Part shown: positions 52,556 to 60,826 of the stretch, one piece after another | How the letters are laid out: every line of letters begins with the position of its first letter | Numbering within the stretch: position 1 is the stretch's first letter | NCBI GenBank assembly: GCA_050298535.1 | Contig: JBNKUI010000038.1 | Span: 1-64,000 of the forward strand | Direction of reading: 5' to 3' | DNA from: JABDMH01 sp050298535 | GTDB lineage: Bacteria; Bacteroidota; Bacteroidia; Chitinophagales; Saprospiraceae | Length of the DNA stretch: 64,000 nt | The notes under the pieces: model-generated | Databases searched by the model: none | Told to the model about the DNA's origin: nothing | The model's input: the letters and a program-made list of their open reading frames with translations, nothing else | Made by a program: the position numbers and the translations under genes

Positions 52556-53290
52556 ATGACATTAGAATCGGAACAGCCTTATAAACTTAAGCTGAAGGAC
52601 GCGTCTCCAGAGGAAGCACCTTCTGATGCGGTTAAGATTGTCTGCCCAACATGCCACGCTCATATTAAGGCTGATGATATTAATATTGATGACAAGATTG
52701 CCAAGTGCAGCGCTTGCGACCGTATTTTCTCCATCCACGATCAGGTGAGTAAGTTGTTACTTCGAGAAGATCCAAAGCATGAAGTCATCCGGCCGGAAGG
52801 TATCGACTTATTTGAGTTTCGGGATGCGCTTGAAATCTCGGTGAAACAACCCTGGACCGTACTGGAAGTTATTCCTGCCATTATCCTTCCTTTTCTGGCG
52901 GTGATCTTTACCATCGCATTTTTTAAGAAGGGATTTAATTATGTATTTGCAGTAGCCTCATGGATCAGTACGGCAATCATGATTTTCCTCTTAGCACAGC
53001 GGAAAAAACATTGGATCTATATAAACATAGATGATAAATACTTATCCACTTTTTGGCGACCGAAAAAATTACATCAGGATAAGCACTTTCCCATCGAGCA
53101 GGTCAATCAATTATATGTGCGCGGTGTCAATGGTGCCTGTTCACTCATTGTGGTTTTAGATACACCAGAGGGTCAGAAACATATCAAATTGATAAGGGAT
53201 ATGAGTTCGCTGTCTAAAGCAAAATATTTGGAACAAGAAATTGAAAGGTACCTGAACATCAAGGATCGTAAACTGCCAGAAGAAGCTTAG
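52556..53290 (+). CDS. Zinc-ribbon membrane protein of unknown function
   Basis: The 244-residue product has an N-terminal zinc ribbon (CPTCHAHIK ... KCSACDRIF, about residues 30-60) of the MJ0042 type. Two membrane helices lie near 100-140 (VLEVIPAIILPFLAVIFTIA, then YVFAVASWISTAIMIFLLAQ). A cytoplasmic PH-like C-terminal domain (HWIYINIDDKYLSTFWRPKK, about 150-235) completes it. The Cys pairs are intact. It may be a nucleic-acid- or metal-sensing membrane protein, but this is inference. It is convergent with the VOC gene, with 11 bases between the two stops. Confidence 0.65.
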   Translation: MTLESEQPYKLKLKDASPEEAPSDAVKIVCPTCHAHIKADDINIDDKIAKCSACDRIFSIHDQVSKLLLREDPKHEVIRPEGIDLFEFRDALEISVKQPWTVLEVIPAIILPFLAVIFTIAFFKKGFNYVFAVASWISTAIMIFLLAQRKKHWIYINIDDKYLSTFWRPKKLHQDKHFPIEQVNQLYVRGVNGACSLIVVLDTPEGQKHIKLIRDMSSLSKAKYLEQEIERYLNIKDRKLPEEA

Positions 53291-53301
53291 AATTTTAGGG
53301 T

Positions 53302-53776
53302 CTAGTGTTGATCTATCAAGATAGGATTTCCGTCAGGATCTGCAATAGCAAATGAACAAGGCCCTTCGCTATTTTCCATTCCCATAGAGAAGGTAGTTTC
53401 AATCCCTTTCTCTTTTAGGACCGCTACAATAGATCTTGCATCAGCGGGATTGAAAGTCAGTGTGTTGGTAGGAAACTATTCCCTGAAATAAACCAATTTG
53501 TGCAGTGCCATTGCTGAGTAATAGCCACTTCTGTTCAACAGATCCTGCGTTGGCGAGGGGCTCAAAACCTAGTTTTTCATAGAACGCAAGTGACGCATTG
53601 ATGTCCTTTACTGCCAAAGACATAGAAAAGGAACCAAGATCAAGGGATTTGATACTTTCGGGTGCGGTAGGATCCAAACTGACATTGGTATTATGCCCGG
53701 AGCCATCTTCCATCACAGCCATGGTGAGGGCTGAGACGAGGAGTGAGTAGATTGCAAGGAGGCTAAACTTTTTCAT
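53302..53776 (-). pseudogene. Secreted VOC (glyoxalase-fold) protein, split by a one-base frameshift
   Basis: The 5' frame has a signal peptide (MKKFSLLAIYSLLVSALTMA) and the first VOC half (MSLAVKDINASLAFYEKLGF ... LLSNGTAQIGLFQGI). It then runs out of frame. The plus-one frame continues with FPTNTLTFNPADARSIVAVL and FAIADPDGNPILIDQH to a stop at 53302, the normal second half of a VOC domain. Removing one base near 53476 gives one protein of about 157 residues. VOC proteins include glyoxalases and dioxygenases, and export is unusual. Either the gene is inactive or the sequence has an indel error. Confidence 0.8.
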
Positions 53777-53991
53777 AAGCTGTATTTATTCCATGCAATG
53801 ATACAATGTGTCCATCATATCAAAGTTGATAAATCCTGCTATTTAGAAATCTGTTTCAAATCCCATCCTTTCGTTATCTAGCATAGTCTTGCCCAGGCAA
53901 ATCTATTAAACGTGAGTATCTGGGACTTGCCCAAAAAACACACCGTAAGCGAGGAAATTAAATGCGGGTAAAGTAAGGACTGGGGTAAGGG

Positions 53992-56862
53992 TCAACTTCC
54001 GCTACTATTGGGTCGGTACCGCACATATAGCAGAAGTAGAAAGGATGCCAGCCCAATGGTCACCAAAATAGAAAAGGGTGAGTGGTCTGCAGCGATTGGT
54101 GTGGTGTCTCCAAGTAGCATAAAACTACTCCAGTAAAAAGGATCGGCAGCCGTGTGATCCGAATGGTCAAGGTAGTTAAGTTTGGCATCTTGAAGCGCCA
54201 CCTCTTTCGAAAGTCCCTCTTTGAGCCTTTGGTAGTAATGATCCATGAGTGAGCTGGTGCTTCGATCATTTATACTCCAGAGTGTACTTAAAATACTCTT
54301 TGCACCCGCAAAGGAAAAGGCACGTGCAAGACTTATGACTCCTTCTGCATTCCTCAATTGCCCATAGCCGGACTCACAGGCAGATATACTCACCATGTCA
54401 GTATTAAGCGAGAGATTGTAAACCTCCGGAATAAAGAGCTTAAAGTCCTGACTATTTATGTTAGAAAAGGCAAGGAAGGAGGCTTGTTCTTCGCTGGCCT
54501 TTCCATGCATGGCGAAGTGAATCATGCTGAAGTCTGAGGCAGTGGATAGAAAAGCCTCTTTTGTGGCATCGGCACCCTTGAGGGCAACTCCTCCGAAATG
54601 GTGTATGACCTGATCCACTTCCTGTTCATTGTAGGCTAATGGTTGCAAACTGCTTCGCATCGCATAGGTATTTTCCATGGGGGTGGATATCTGCTGATAG
54701 GAGGGAGCAATTGCCAGGATCTTTTGGATATTCATACGCTCCTTCTCATTCATTTCCATCCATAGGGTGATGGAGGGACTGAAATGCAAGGCTCGTTCCT
54801 TAAGTAAGTAGGCATACGACCTATAGTGCAAGGGGTTTTCAGGGAGTTCTTTCAATAATAGATCGAAAGGAAGATATCCCAGTGACTTGTGCGGACTTAT
54901 CAGAACTCTAGATTTTAGATAGGGACTTACAGGCTCAATTAATATCTGATAAAGTTGATAGGATGATTCTGATAATTGTTTGCTACGGACTCTGATTGCT
55001 TCGTCAGATGAATGTGGTGAAAGATGGAAATCCAAAAGCACATTGCGTAATCCTACTATGAGTGAATCAAGTGTGATATGAGATGGAATATTATTTTTTT
55101 TCAAATACTGTCCAGCCGCATTTATTGTGATAGAATAGATAGTGGTATCACTGACAAAGTATGTAAGCACCGATTGATCTTCTGATAATGTGCTTTGAAC
55201 TTCTGATAATGTAGCTACGCGAGGATGATATAACAGGTCATGATACTTCGGGTGATTTTTTCGAATCTCATCTTGCCATTGATACATGGATTCTTGAGCT
55301 GTATTTAGTTCTTGAGTTAAAATTTCAAGGGTGTCAGGATGGGCACCCACTCGTGCGATCTCTGCCTGTAAATTATTTACTTTGTAAACCAGCTCTGCCT
55401 GATGTTTACTTAATTCTTGATGGAGCTCCAGTTTGTCTACTTTGTCGCGTTGAGCAGCATATAATAGATCTAATGCTTTAAATTTTTCGAAATATTCAAA
55501 AGTCTTAGAAATAATAGAATCTTCCTGAAAAAACTCAAAGGCAAGGAACTGATTTTCTATTATGGTATTTATATAATTTTTATGTTGTCCCTGAAAGATG
55601 TCCTTTGAGATACTATTTTTTAAATAATCATAGGCATAGTCCATGGTGTACATGAAGTCCTCTCCTCTAGAGAGAGCTAAATTGAGAAACCGTTCCTCTC
55701 CAGTATCTAAAAACTGTGCCCTGGCCAGGAAAATGCCCGAGCCTATCATGGGAAATACATCTTGCATATAGGCATTGACAGAGGGATCATCCCGGGACCA
55801 CCCTAAGACTTTGAGTAGCTCCATTCCCTTGGTATAGAAGTCGGTAGCTTTTTCGAAGTCTTCTTGTTTGATGCAGGTAAGAGTCAGGCTGATATAAGGT
55901 AGTAGGAGATCTGCATGATTACTTCCATGGTGTGCTTCCAGTATTTCCAAAGATTTAAGTCCATATACCAAAGCACTATCTAAAGTACCGGCATACCGGA
56001 AACAACTACTTACATTGTAAAGTCCGGATCCGATTTGATCCATGTATTCAGGTCCCAGAAATCTATAATGATGGATCGCTTTGTTCATGTAGTAGATGGC
56101 ACTGTCATACTCCAGTAGGTCCTGGAAGCACAATCCTACATTATTAAGGACAGTTCCTACCCAATTTGATCCAGGATCTTTTTCGTTGAGATAAGCCAGA
56201 GTTCTGTGATGATGTTCGATGGCTTTTTCCGGCTGGAAAGTGCGTCGCAGCCCAATCCCTATGCCATTTAGAATATTTAGGCGGAGTCTGATTTCCTCTG
56301 GAAAGTGGGTGTCTAAGTAGGAAAGGGCGCTTTCCAGATAGGTAAGCAGGCTAGCTTGATCGTTTTGGATGTATGCGAGTCGGGCTTGCTCATATTCTAA
56401 AGAGATGGCCAACCTCGTCGGGGAGCCCAGCAGCTCTATGTTCTCACGCATTGCATTCAAATGATGTTGCATGGAATCTTCCTGCAAATCATGTCGAAAA
56501 TATACGGCATAGTGATATTGTATTCGGGCGTTTACCTCAAAGTCGGAGGGGGAATGAATATCAGTGCATGATTCTACTTGCCTTAGATATTCCAAACGTT
56601 TTGATAAGTCCCAGTCAAATTCAAAACGCTGATAGTGATCAAGAAGAAAATTACCCACATTTAATGTCGTGTCCCATTTTGCGGAGCAGTTCGAAATGAT
56701 ATTCCAAACGATGGAATCAGCAAGTTCGTAGTTGTCGGAATCTATGGCAATATTATAGGAAGATTCAATGGTCGGATTTTGGGCCTCGATATTTTGAAGT
56801 GCATAGAGAAATAGTAAGAGTATGAGAGGACTCCATGATTTTTTGGAGATAAAAAAATGCAT
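53992..56862 (-). CDS. Exported TPR-CHAT (caspase-like) protease with C-terminal membrane anchor
   Basis: CHAT proteins are caspase-fold cysteine peptidases. The 956 residues comprise a signal peptide (1-27, ending NIEAQ) and TPR-like helical repeats (about 110-460, for example GTVLNNVGLCFQDLLEYDSA at 236-255). A coiled-coil segment lies at about 475-535. The CHAT domain spans about 630-918, with catalytic His in HFAMHGKAS (H786) and catalytic Cys in SISACESGYG (C829). One membrane helix (929-949) and a short RYR-containing tail end the protein. The enzyme would face the periplasm while held in the inner membrane. It starts one base after the stop of the anti-sigma-like gene, in an operon led by an ECF sigma factor. 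Its substrate is unproven; the operon partner is the obvious candidate. Confidence 0.9.
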   Translation of the reverse strand: MHFFISKKSWSPLILLLFLYALQNIEAQNPTIESSYNIAIDSDNYELADSIVWNIISNCSAKWDTTLNVGNFLLDHYQRFEFDWDLSKRLEYLRQVESCTDIHSPSDFEVNARIQYHYAVYFRHDLQEDSMQHHLNAMRENIELLGSPTRLAISLEYEQARLAYIQNDQASLLTYLESALSYLDTHFPEEIRLRLNILNGIGIGLRRTFQPEKAIEHHHRTLAYLNEKDPGSNWVGTVLNNVGLCFQDLLEYDSAIYYMNKAIHHYRFLGPEYMDQIGSGLYNVSSCFRYAGTLDSALVYGLKSLEILEAHHGSNHADLLLPYISLTLTCIKQEDFEKATDFYTKGMELLKVLGWSRDDPSVNAYMQDVFPMIGSGIFLARAQFLDTGEERFLNLALSRGEDFMYTMDYAYDYLKNSISKDIFQGQHKNYINTIIENQFLAFEFFQEDSIISKTFEYFEKFKALDLLYAAQRDKVDKLELHQELSKHQAELVYKVNNLQAEIARVGAHPDTLEILTQELNTAQESMYQWQDEIRKNHPKYHDLLYHPRVATLSEVQSTLSEDQSVLTYFVSDTTIYSITINAAGQYLKKNNIPSHITLDSLIVGLRNVLLDFHLSPHSSDEAIRVRSKQLSESSYQLYQILIEPVSPYLKSRVLISPHKSLGYLPFDLLLKELPENPLHYRSYAYLLKERALHFSPSITLWMEMNEKERMNIQKILAIAPSYQQISTPMENTYAMRSSLQPLAYNEQEVDQVIHHFGGVALKGADATKEAFLSTASDFSMIHFAMHGKASEEQASFLAFSNINSQDFKLFIPEVYNLSLNTDMVSISACESGYGQLRNAEGVISLARAFSFAGAKSILSTLWSINDRSTSSLMDHYYQRLKEGLSKEVALQDAKLNYLDHSDHTAADPFYWSSFMLLGDTTPIAADHSPFSILVTIGLASFLLLLYVRYRPNSSGS

Positions 56863-56863
56863 T

Positions 56864-57586
56864 TTAATTAATTTTTTCCTGAAGTGTGAGCGCTTGTTGA
56901 TGATAGGAATGATCAGGGTTTTTCAATATTGCATTCAAAATGGTTTCAGCCCGCGTGTCCCAGGTATCAACCGAGATTAGGATGCGATTCCACTGAGCCC
57001 TCTCCATCCAAATGACAGACTGGGCATCAATGATTTTATCAAAAATTAATTTAGCAGCGCTGATATTTTTGTCCTGATAGTACAAATCAGCAAGTGCAAA
57101 GTTTGCATTCCAGTCCTGGGGATTTTCTTCAAGGTAAGTCACCAGGTAATTTATAGCATTTTCTCTGGAGGAGTTGGTCAGGTTTTCTTCCCATGACGCC
57201 GGATTCTGAGCATCATCTGTTCGGGTTTGTTGTATTTGATACGTCACATATTCCTGGGAAACGAACTTCTTTAGACCCTGGGTGTCGGAGAGAAAATAAT
57301 TAATGCCCAGGCCCAGAAGCAAAGCCAACGATGCTGCCATGATAATGTGACTCCATGTTGGAATCTGAGGTGTGCGTATACGCTTTTTTGATTGCTGTGC
57401 TAATTGATCAAGCTGTGCACGCAAGTCTTCTTCGATGTCTAGCTCGGTAGCATCATGAATGGTCCGCATGATCTCTACCTCTTGCTGGAGATCAGGATTC
57501 ACCGCCATTTCTTCCTCAAAACGGATTGCATCTACCTTACTCATCTTTCCAGCGAGATAGGCCTCAATGTTCTCCAAATCTTTCAT
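56864..57586 (-). CDS. Anti-sigma-factor-like bitopic membrane protein with periplasmic helical (TPR-like) domain
   Basis: The 240-residue product has a cytoplasmic N-terminal helical region, IEAYLAGKMSKVDAIRFEEE (7-26), continuing to PDLQQEVEIM. This is the layout of Bacteroidota anti-sigma factors of the zinc-less type. One membrane helix follows (about 80-99, IIMAASLALLLGLGINYFLS). Then comes a polar stretch (100-140), a likely exposed linker, and TPR-like helices (142-240, NYLVTYLEENPQDWNANFAL). Its start overlaps the 3' end of the sigma gene by 23 bases, and its stop is one base from the CHAT start. The anti-sigma role is inferred from architecture and context. Confidence 0.75.
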   Translation of the reverse strand: MKDLENIEAYLAGKMSKVDAIRFEEEMAVNPDLQQEVEIMRTIHDATELDIEEDLRAQLDQLAQQSKKRIRTPQIPTWSHIIMAASLALLLGLGINYFLSDTQGLKKFVSQEYVTYQIQQTRTDDAQNPASWEENLTNSSRENAINYLVTYLEENPQDWNANFALADLYYQDKNISAAKLIFDKIIDAQSVIWMERAQWNRILISVDTWDTRAETILNAILKNPDHSYHQQALTLQEKIN

Positions 57587-58172
57587 ACATCAGCAGTTTT
57601 AGAATATCGGGTCTGGCTTTGAGTGCAATCATCAATTTCTTCATGCATCGATATCGGTACTTCTTCGCCATGCGTGCGCTACTCAGAGAAAGTTGTCCTG
57701 CAATCTCTTCCATGGTGTAAGAAAGCTTCCAGAGCTTAAGTATTAAACGGCAGGAATCATCCAGCAGTGCCAGTGCTTGGCGGAGGATGGTCTTTTTTTC
57801 GGTGTCGATGAGTGAGATTTCGGGAGTAAGGGTTTCTGTTTTTGCATGTGAAGTTTCATGTACAATCTTGTTCTGTTTCCGCTTTTGATTATTCCATAGG
57901 AAACGGCAAATACTGTATAAGTATCCCTCAATGCTGGACTCTGACCGGAATTTACCTGTGCGGATGTTTCGATCCAGGACTACGATCCCATCATGAAAGA
58001 TATCCAGAACATCGGTCTTTTGTCCTCCATGTTTGATGACATAGGAGGCCACTCTCGATTTTAGGGTGTCACGTTGGTATATGCACTCTATCGCCTTTTT
58101 GCGGGAGTCAGGATCTTGCGTAATCATCGCAAGAATCTGTGCGTCACTATATTGCTCGCTGTCGGAAGACAA
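57564..58172 (-). CDS. ECF-type RNA polymerase sigma factor
   Basis: The 202-residue protein has sigma region 2 at about 25-100 (DVLDIFHDGIVVLDRNI, then FRSESSIEGYLYSICRFLWN and a basic KRKQNK) and region 4 at about 128-185 (LALLDDSCRLILKLWKLSYT, then MEEIAGQLSLSSARMAKKYR as helix-turn-helix). There is no region 1 or 3, as in extracytoplasmic-function sigma factors. It is the first gene of the sigma/anti-sigma/CHAT operon and overlaps the next start by 23 bases. No gene is seen in the 233 bases upstream. Autoregulation is typical of such operons but is not proven here. Confidence 0.88.
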   Translation of the reverse strand: MSSDSEQYSDAQILAMITQDPDSRKKAIECIYQRDTLKSRVASYVIKHGGQKTDVLDIFHDGIVVLDRNIRTGKFRSESSIEGYLYSICRFLWNNQKRKQNKIVHETSHAKTETLTPEISLIDTEKKTILRQALALLDDSCRLILKLWKLSYTMEEIAGQLSLSSARMAKKYRYRCMKKLMIALKARPDILKLLMYERFGEH

Positions 58173-58371
58173 TTTGACTATAGTATTTATTGACTTTAAT
58201 GTAAGGATTAATCAGGTAAGTTCTCATTCCATCTCGAATCAAAACGCATAGTAAAGTACCGGATCAAGCATCACAGGATGCGATCCGGTACGAACTTGGG
58301 TACTAGATATTTGTAAAGGGTAAAGCGGCCCGGAGACCACCATACCCTATGAAAACTGAAAAAATTATTAT

Positions 58372-58392
58372 AACTCCTAACTCCTAACTCCT
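58372..58392. repeat. Heptanucleotide tandem repeat
   Basis: Three exact copies of AACTCCT (58372-58378, 58379-58385, 58386-58392) lie 14 bases beyond the stop codon of the tail-fibre-like gene. Copy number could vary by slippage. No coding sequence is affected. Confidence 0.7.
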
Positions 58393-58405
58393 ACAATAAG
58401 GTGAC

Positions 58406-60073
58406 TTATCTTTTTGGCATCTCAGGTCTTTTTATAGAGATTTGACCAATGTCTGTCGTCGTTGCCGTTGGCAATTTGTGCTTAACCTTGTAATCTTCCA
58501 GCCCTTTTCTTTTACAGGAGACCATATAATCAAAGCTGTAGGCACCCTTTCCTCTTTGTAGTTCTTGGACTTTAAATCCACCTGGAAATTTTTCTACTAC
58601 AGCTATTCCTTTGGATTGGGCTGAAAGGGGGGTAATTGTCACTGTCATTGAGTTTGGATCAGCAATGGCTTGGAAATGATCAGGACATAGTACTGTTGCT
58701 ACACCCTCTGTGAGAGTGGCTGTACCTCTTGTATAGGCTGCTGATTCGTCTCCCACTAGTGAACCATATACGTATTCTGCTTCAGGACCTGAAGCAACTC
58801 TGGCCATAACATTGGAGCCATATACGACGCCTTCACCTGCTTCATTAATGTATATTCCTGCCTTGTTTTCATTTTGAGCATTTAGGAGTAGTAAGTATCC
58901 ATTATTTGGATTTTCGGCCAAGCTGGTAATTTGAATATTGGTGCTTGTCGGACCATTGAAAAGAGCCGTCCCTGCTTTGTCAGCGTTAGTCCCTTTGAAA
59001 GTGGTAGCAACGGGTACGTTTCTTGCTGTGTTTTCTACTACTGTAATTACATCAGTCGAGGATATGATGACACCGTTATCAGGGGTCTGGATTGCTACTC
59101 TTCCATCCGATTCATTAGCAGACATACTTGCAGTGACTCCCGGTCCTCCGAATGCTGTGGAGGAAGCACCCATCTCAGTAGCATTTTGTACCATGCACAT
59201 TCCATTTGCTAAATGTGAAAGAACATGTAGAGTTGCAGAACCCGCCAAGAAATCAAATGCCATATTATAAGCAGGTGTGTAATTGTGATCACGATAGTTG
59301 ACCTTGAATCCACATAGGTTATCCTCCTCGTAAGTTCCGGCCAACATATTGTCCCCATCCATGTCTCTTAGTTGCAGGTTCTTCGGACCGAGGAGCAGCT
59401 TCAGATTTTCCTCAATTGTGAGGAATTCCAGTTTGTTAGCAGCAAAGGAACTCTGCATACCTTTGTCATTGTCAATAATTTGAAATTTGCCTAGTTGATT
59501 ATGAAAGTGATATCTTGAACTAGTACTTCTGGATGTATTTTGTAAGTCAAGTACAAATCCAGTATCCGTCTTCTCCCAATAATTGATAGCATTAAGATCC
59601 ACGCCCCCCATCTCACTGATTTTCAGACTATCTCCCTCTGAAGAAATGGATTGTAACTCATTATCAGGGTCCGCGTCGGCATCTTCCCCATACAAGGCAA
59701 AAGGTACTCCCCCTACTTTCGAGCTACCCACGTCCACTATGTTTGGCTCGCTGGGAAGGGATGCCTGAAGCCGTAGGCTGAGATCCCGAATGCCAATGAT
59801 TTCCTCAAAAATACCCTCTTCTACGGTGCCGGTTCCGATGAGCGTATTCAGCATGCCCAGATCATTGGTGGTCAGGTCATGTCTCTCCTTATAAATGAGA
59901 TCTCCGGTACTATCATCAATCAGACTAAGGATCAGTCCGACATTTTCTCCGGGCATAGGATTACCTGCCTGGTCTCTAAGGACTGCCTGATAGTTTATGC
60001 CGGGTGTCTGGGCGATGATAGTTAGTGACAGGAGTACTCCCAGGAAGGTCATTAGGTTTTTTCTAGTTTTCAT
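58406..60073 (-). CDS. Exported tail-fibre-like surface protein
   Basis: With the ATG at 60073 the product has 555 residues and a signal peptide (LMTFLGVLLSLTIIAQ). A domain common in Bacteroidota exported fibre-like proteins follows (GINYQAVLRDQAGNPMPGEN, LRLQASLPSEPNIVDVGSSK). Then comes a long beta-rich, repeat-poor region with trimeric-fibre character (GMCMVQNATEMGASSTAFGG), ending in a basic segment. No T9SS tail is visible. An upstream in-frame ATG at 60178 would overlap the preceding gene and spoil the leader. It follows the T9SS-tailed gene at 60138-60620 by 64 bases, probably in one operon. Confidence 0.7.
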   Translation of the reverse strand: MKTRKNLMTFLGVLLSLTIIAQTPGINYQAVLRDQAGNPMPGENVGLILSLIDDSTGDLIYKERHDLTTNDLGMLNTLIGTGTVEEGIFEEIIGIRDLSLRLQASLPSEPNIVDVGSSKVGGVPFALYGEDADADPDNELQSISSEGDSLKISEMGGVDLNAINYWEKTDTGFVLDLQNTSRSTSSRYHFHNQLGKFQIIDNDKGMQSSFAANKLEFLTIEENLKLLLGPKNLQLRDMDGDNMLAGTYEEDNLCGFKVNYRDHNYTPAYNMAFDFLAGSATLHVLSHLANGMCMVQNATEMGASSTAFGGPGVTASMSANESDGRVAIQTPDNGVIISSTDVITVVENTARNVPVATTFKGTNADKAGTALFNGPTSTNIQITSLAENPNNGYLLLLNAQNENKAGIYINEAGEGVVYGSNVMARVASGPEAEYVYGSLVGDESAAYTRGTATLTEGVATVLCPDHFQAIADPNSMTVTITPLSAQSKGIAVVEKFPGGFKVQELQRGKGAYSFDYMVSCKRKGLEDYKVKHKLPTATTTDIGQISIKRPEMPKR

Positions 60074-60137
60074 GGTATGTTTTTTTGATGTGATAATTAG
60101 ATAAATGGATTTTGGGGAGAGTGCGAGTTGCCTGGGC

Positions 60138-60620
60138 TTAGTGCTTATTGATGAGCAGGCTTTTGACCATCCGGTCATCCGCTACGAAATAGATTGCATA
60201 TGGCCCTGCGGGTAAAGCACCCACATCCACGGCGTGCTGCTGACTCCAGATCCCTTGGTTGATCAGTTTTCCCGAGAGGTCGACGAGCCGAAATTGAATC
60301 GGCCGTTCGAAATCTGTTTCCAATTGCAAATAGTCCATGGTCGGATTTGGATACACCGATAGCATTGCCTCAAACCCAGGGTCAGTGAAGGCTGTGCTTA
60401 GCTGGAGATCAGGTTGCTGAAATCCTTGCGTCAGAACCACGTCGCCCGATTGTAACGGGTCCACGATGGGTTCTCCTATGGTCCAGCTAAGACTCATACC
60501 GCTGGGTGTTTTTTCGAATCCTCCGGCCACCGAGATGACTGAAGATGACAAAGATTGGCTTTCCGCCGAGAGCACACCCAGCAGCATGAGTGAGAGTAAG
60601 TACAGGTTTTTTGTCTTCAT
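60138..60620 (-). CDS. Small T9SS type A sorting-domain protein
   Basis: The 160-residue product has a signal peptide (to about residue 22, SAESQ). A short N-terminal module follows (SVISVAGGFEKTPSGMSLSW, then TIGEPIVDPLQSGDVVLTQGFQQPD), a pattern seen at the start of many Bacteroidota sorting proteins. The C-terminal T9SS type A domain is YPNPTMDYLQLE, FRLVDLSGKLI, LPAGPYAIYFV and a final SLLINKH. It is little more than a signal, a spacer and a sorting tail. It probably works with the fibre-like protein downstream. Confidence 0.82.
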   Translation of the reverse strand: MKTKNLYLLSLMLLGVLSAESQSLSSSVISVAGGFEKTPSGMSLSWTIGEPIVDPLQSGDVVLTQGFQQPDLQLSTAFTDPGFEAMLSVYPNPTMDYLQLETDFERPIQFRLVDLSGKLINQGIWSQQHAVDVGALPAGPYAIYFVADDRMVKSLLINKH

Positions 60621-60826
60621 GATTTTTTCTGTTTTCTGCTTCTATGTGTCTGAGGCAAAGCAGTGGTACCCAACTTCATTCACTTTTTTTTACAATTAAT
60701 AGAATCCGGTATTACGGAAACAGCACTCTAGGTGACCGGGGATCCTTGAATACAAGAAGTTTTAACGTGTCAGATTTGTATTTGAGAGGCGTTTGTCTCA
60801 CTTTCACATTAGAGAATAATAGATGT

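Noticed and set aside
53992..58172. CRISPR type III-E association of the CHAT protein
   Set aside because: No CRISPR array or cas gene is present in the window; the resemblance is only in the CHAT-sigma logic.
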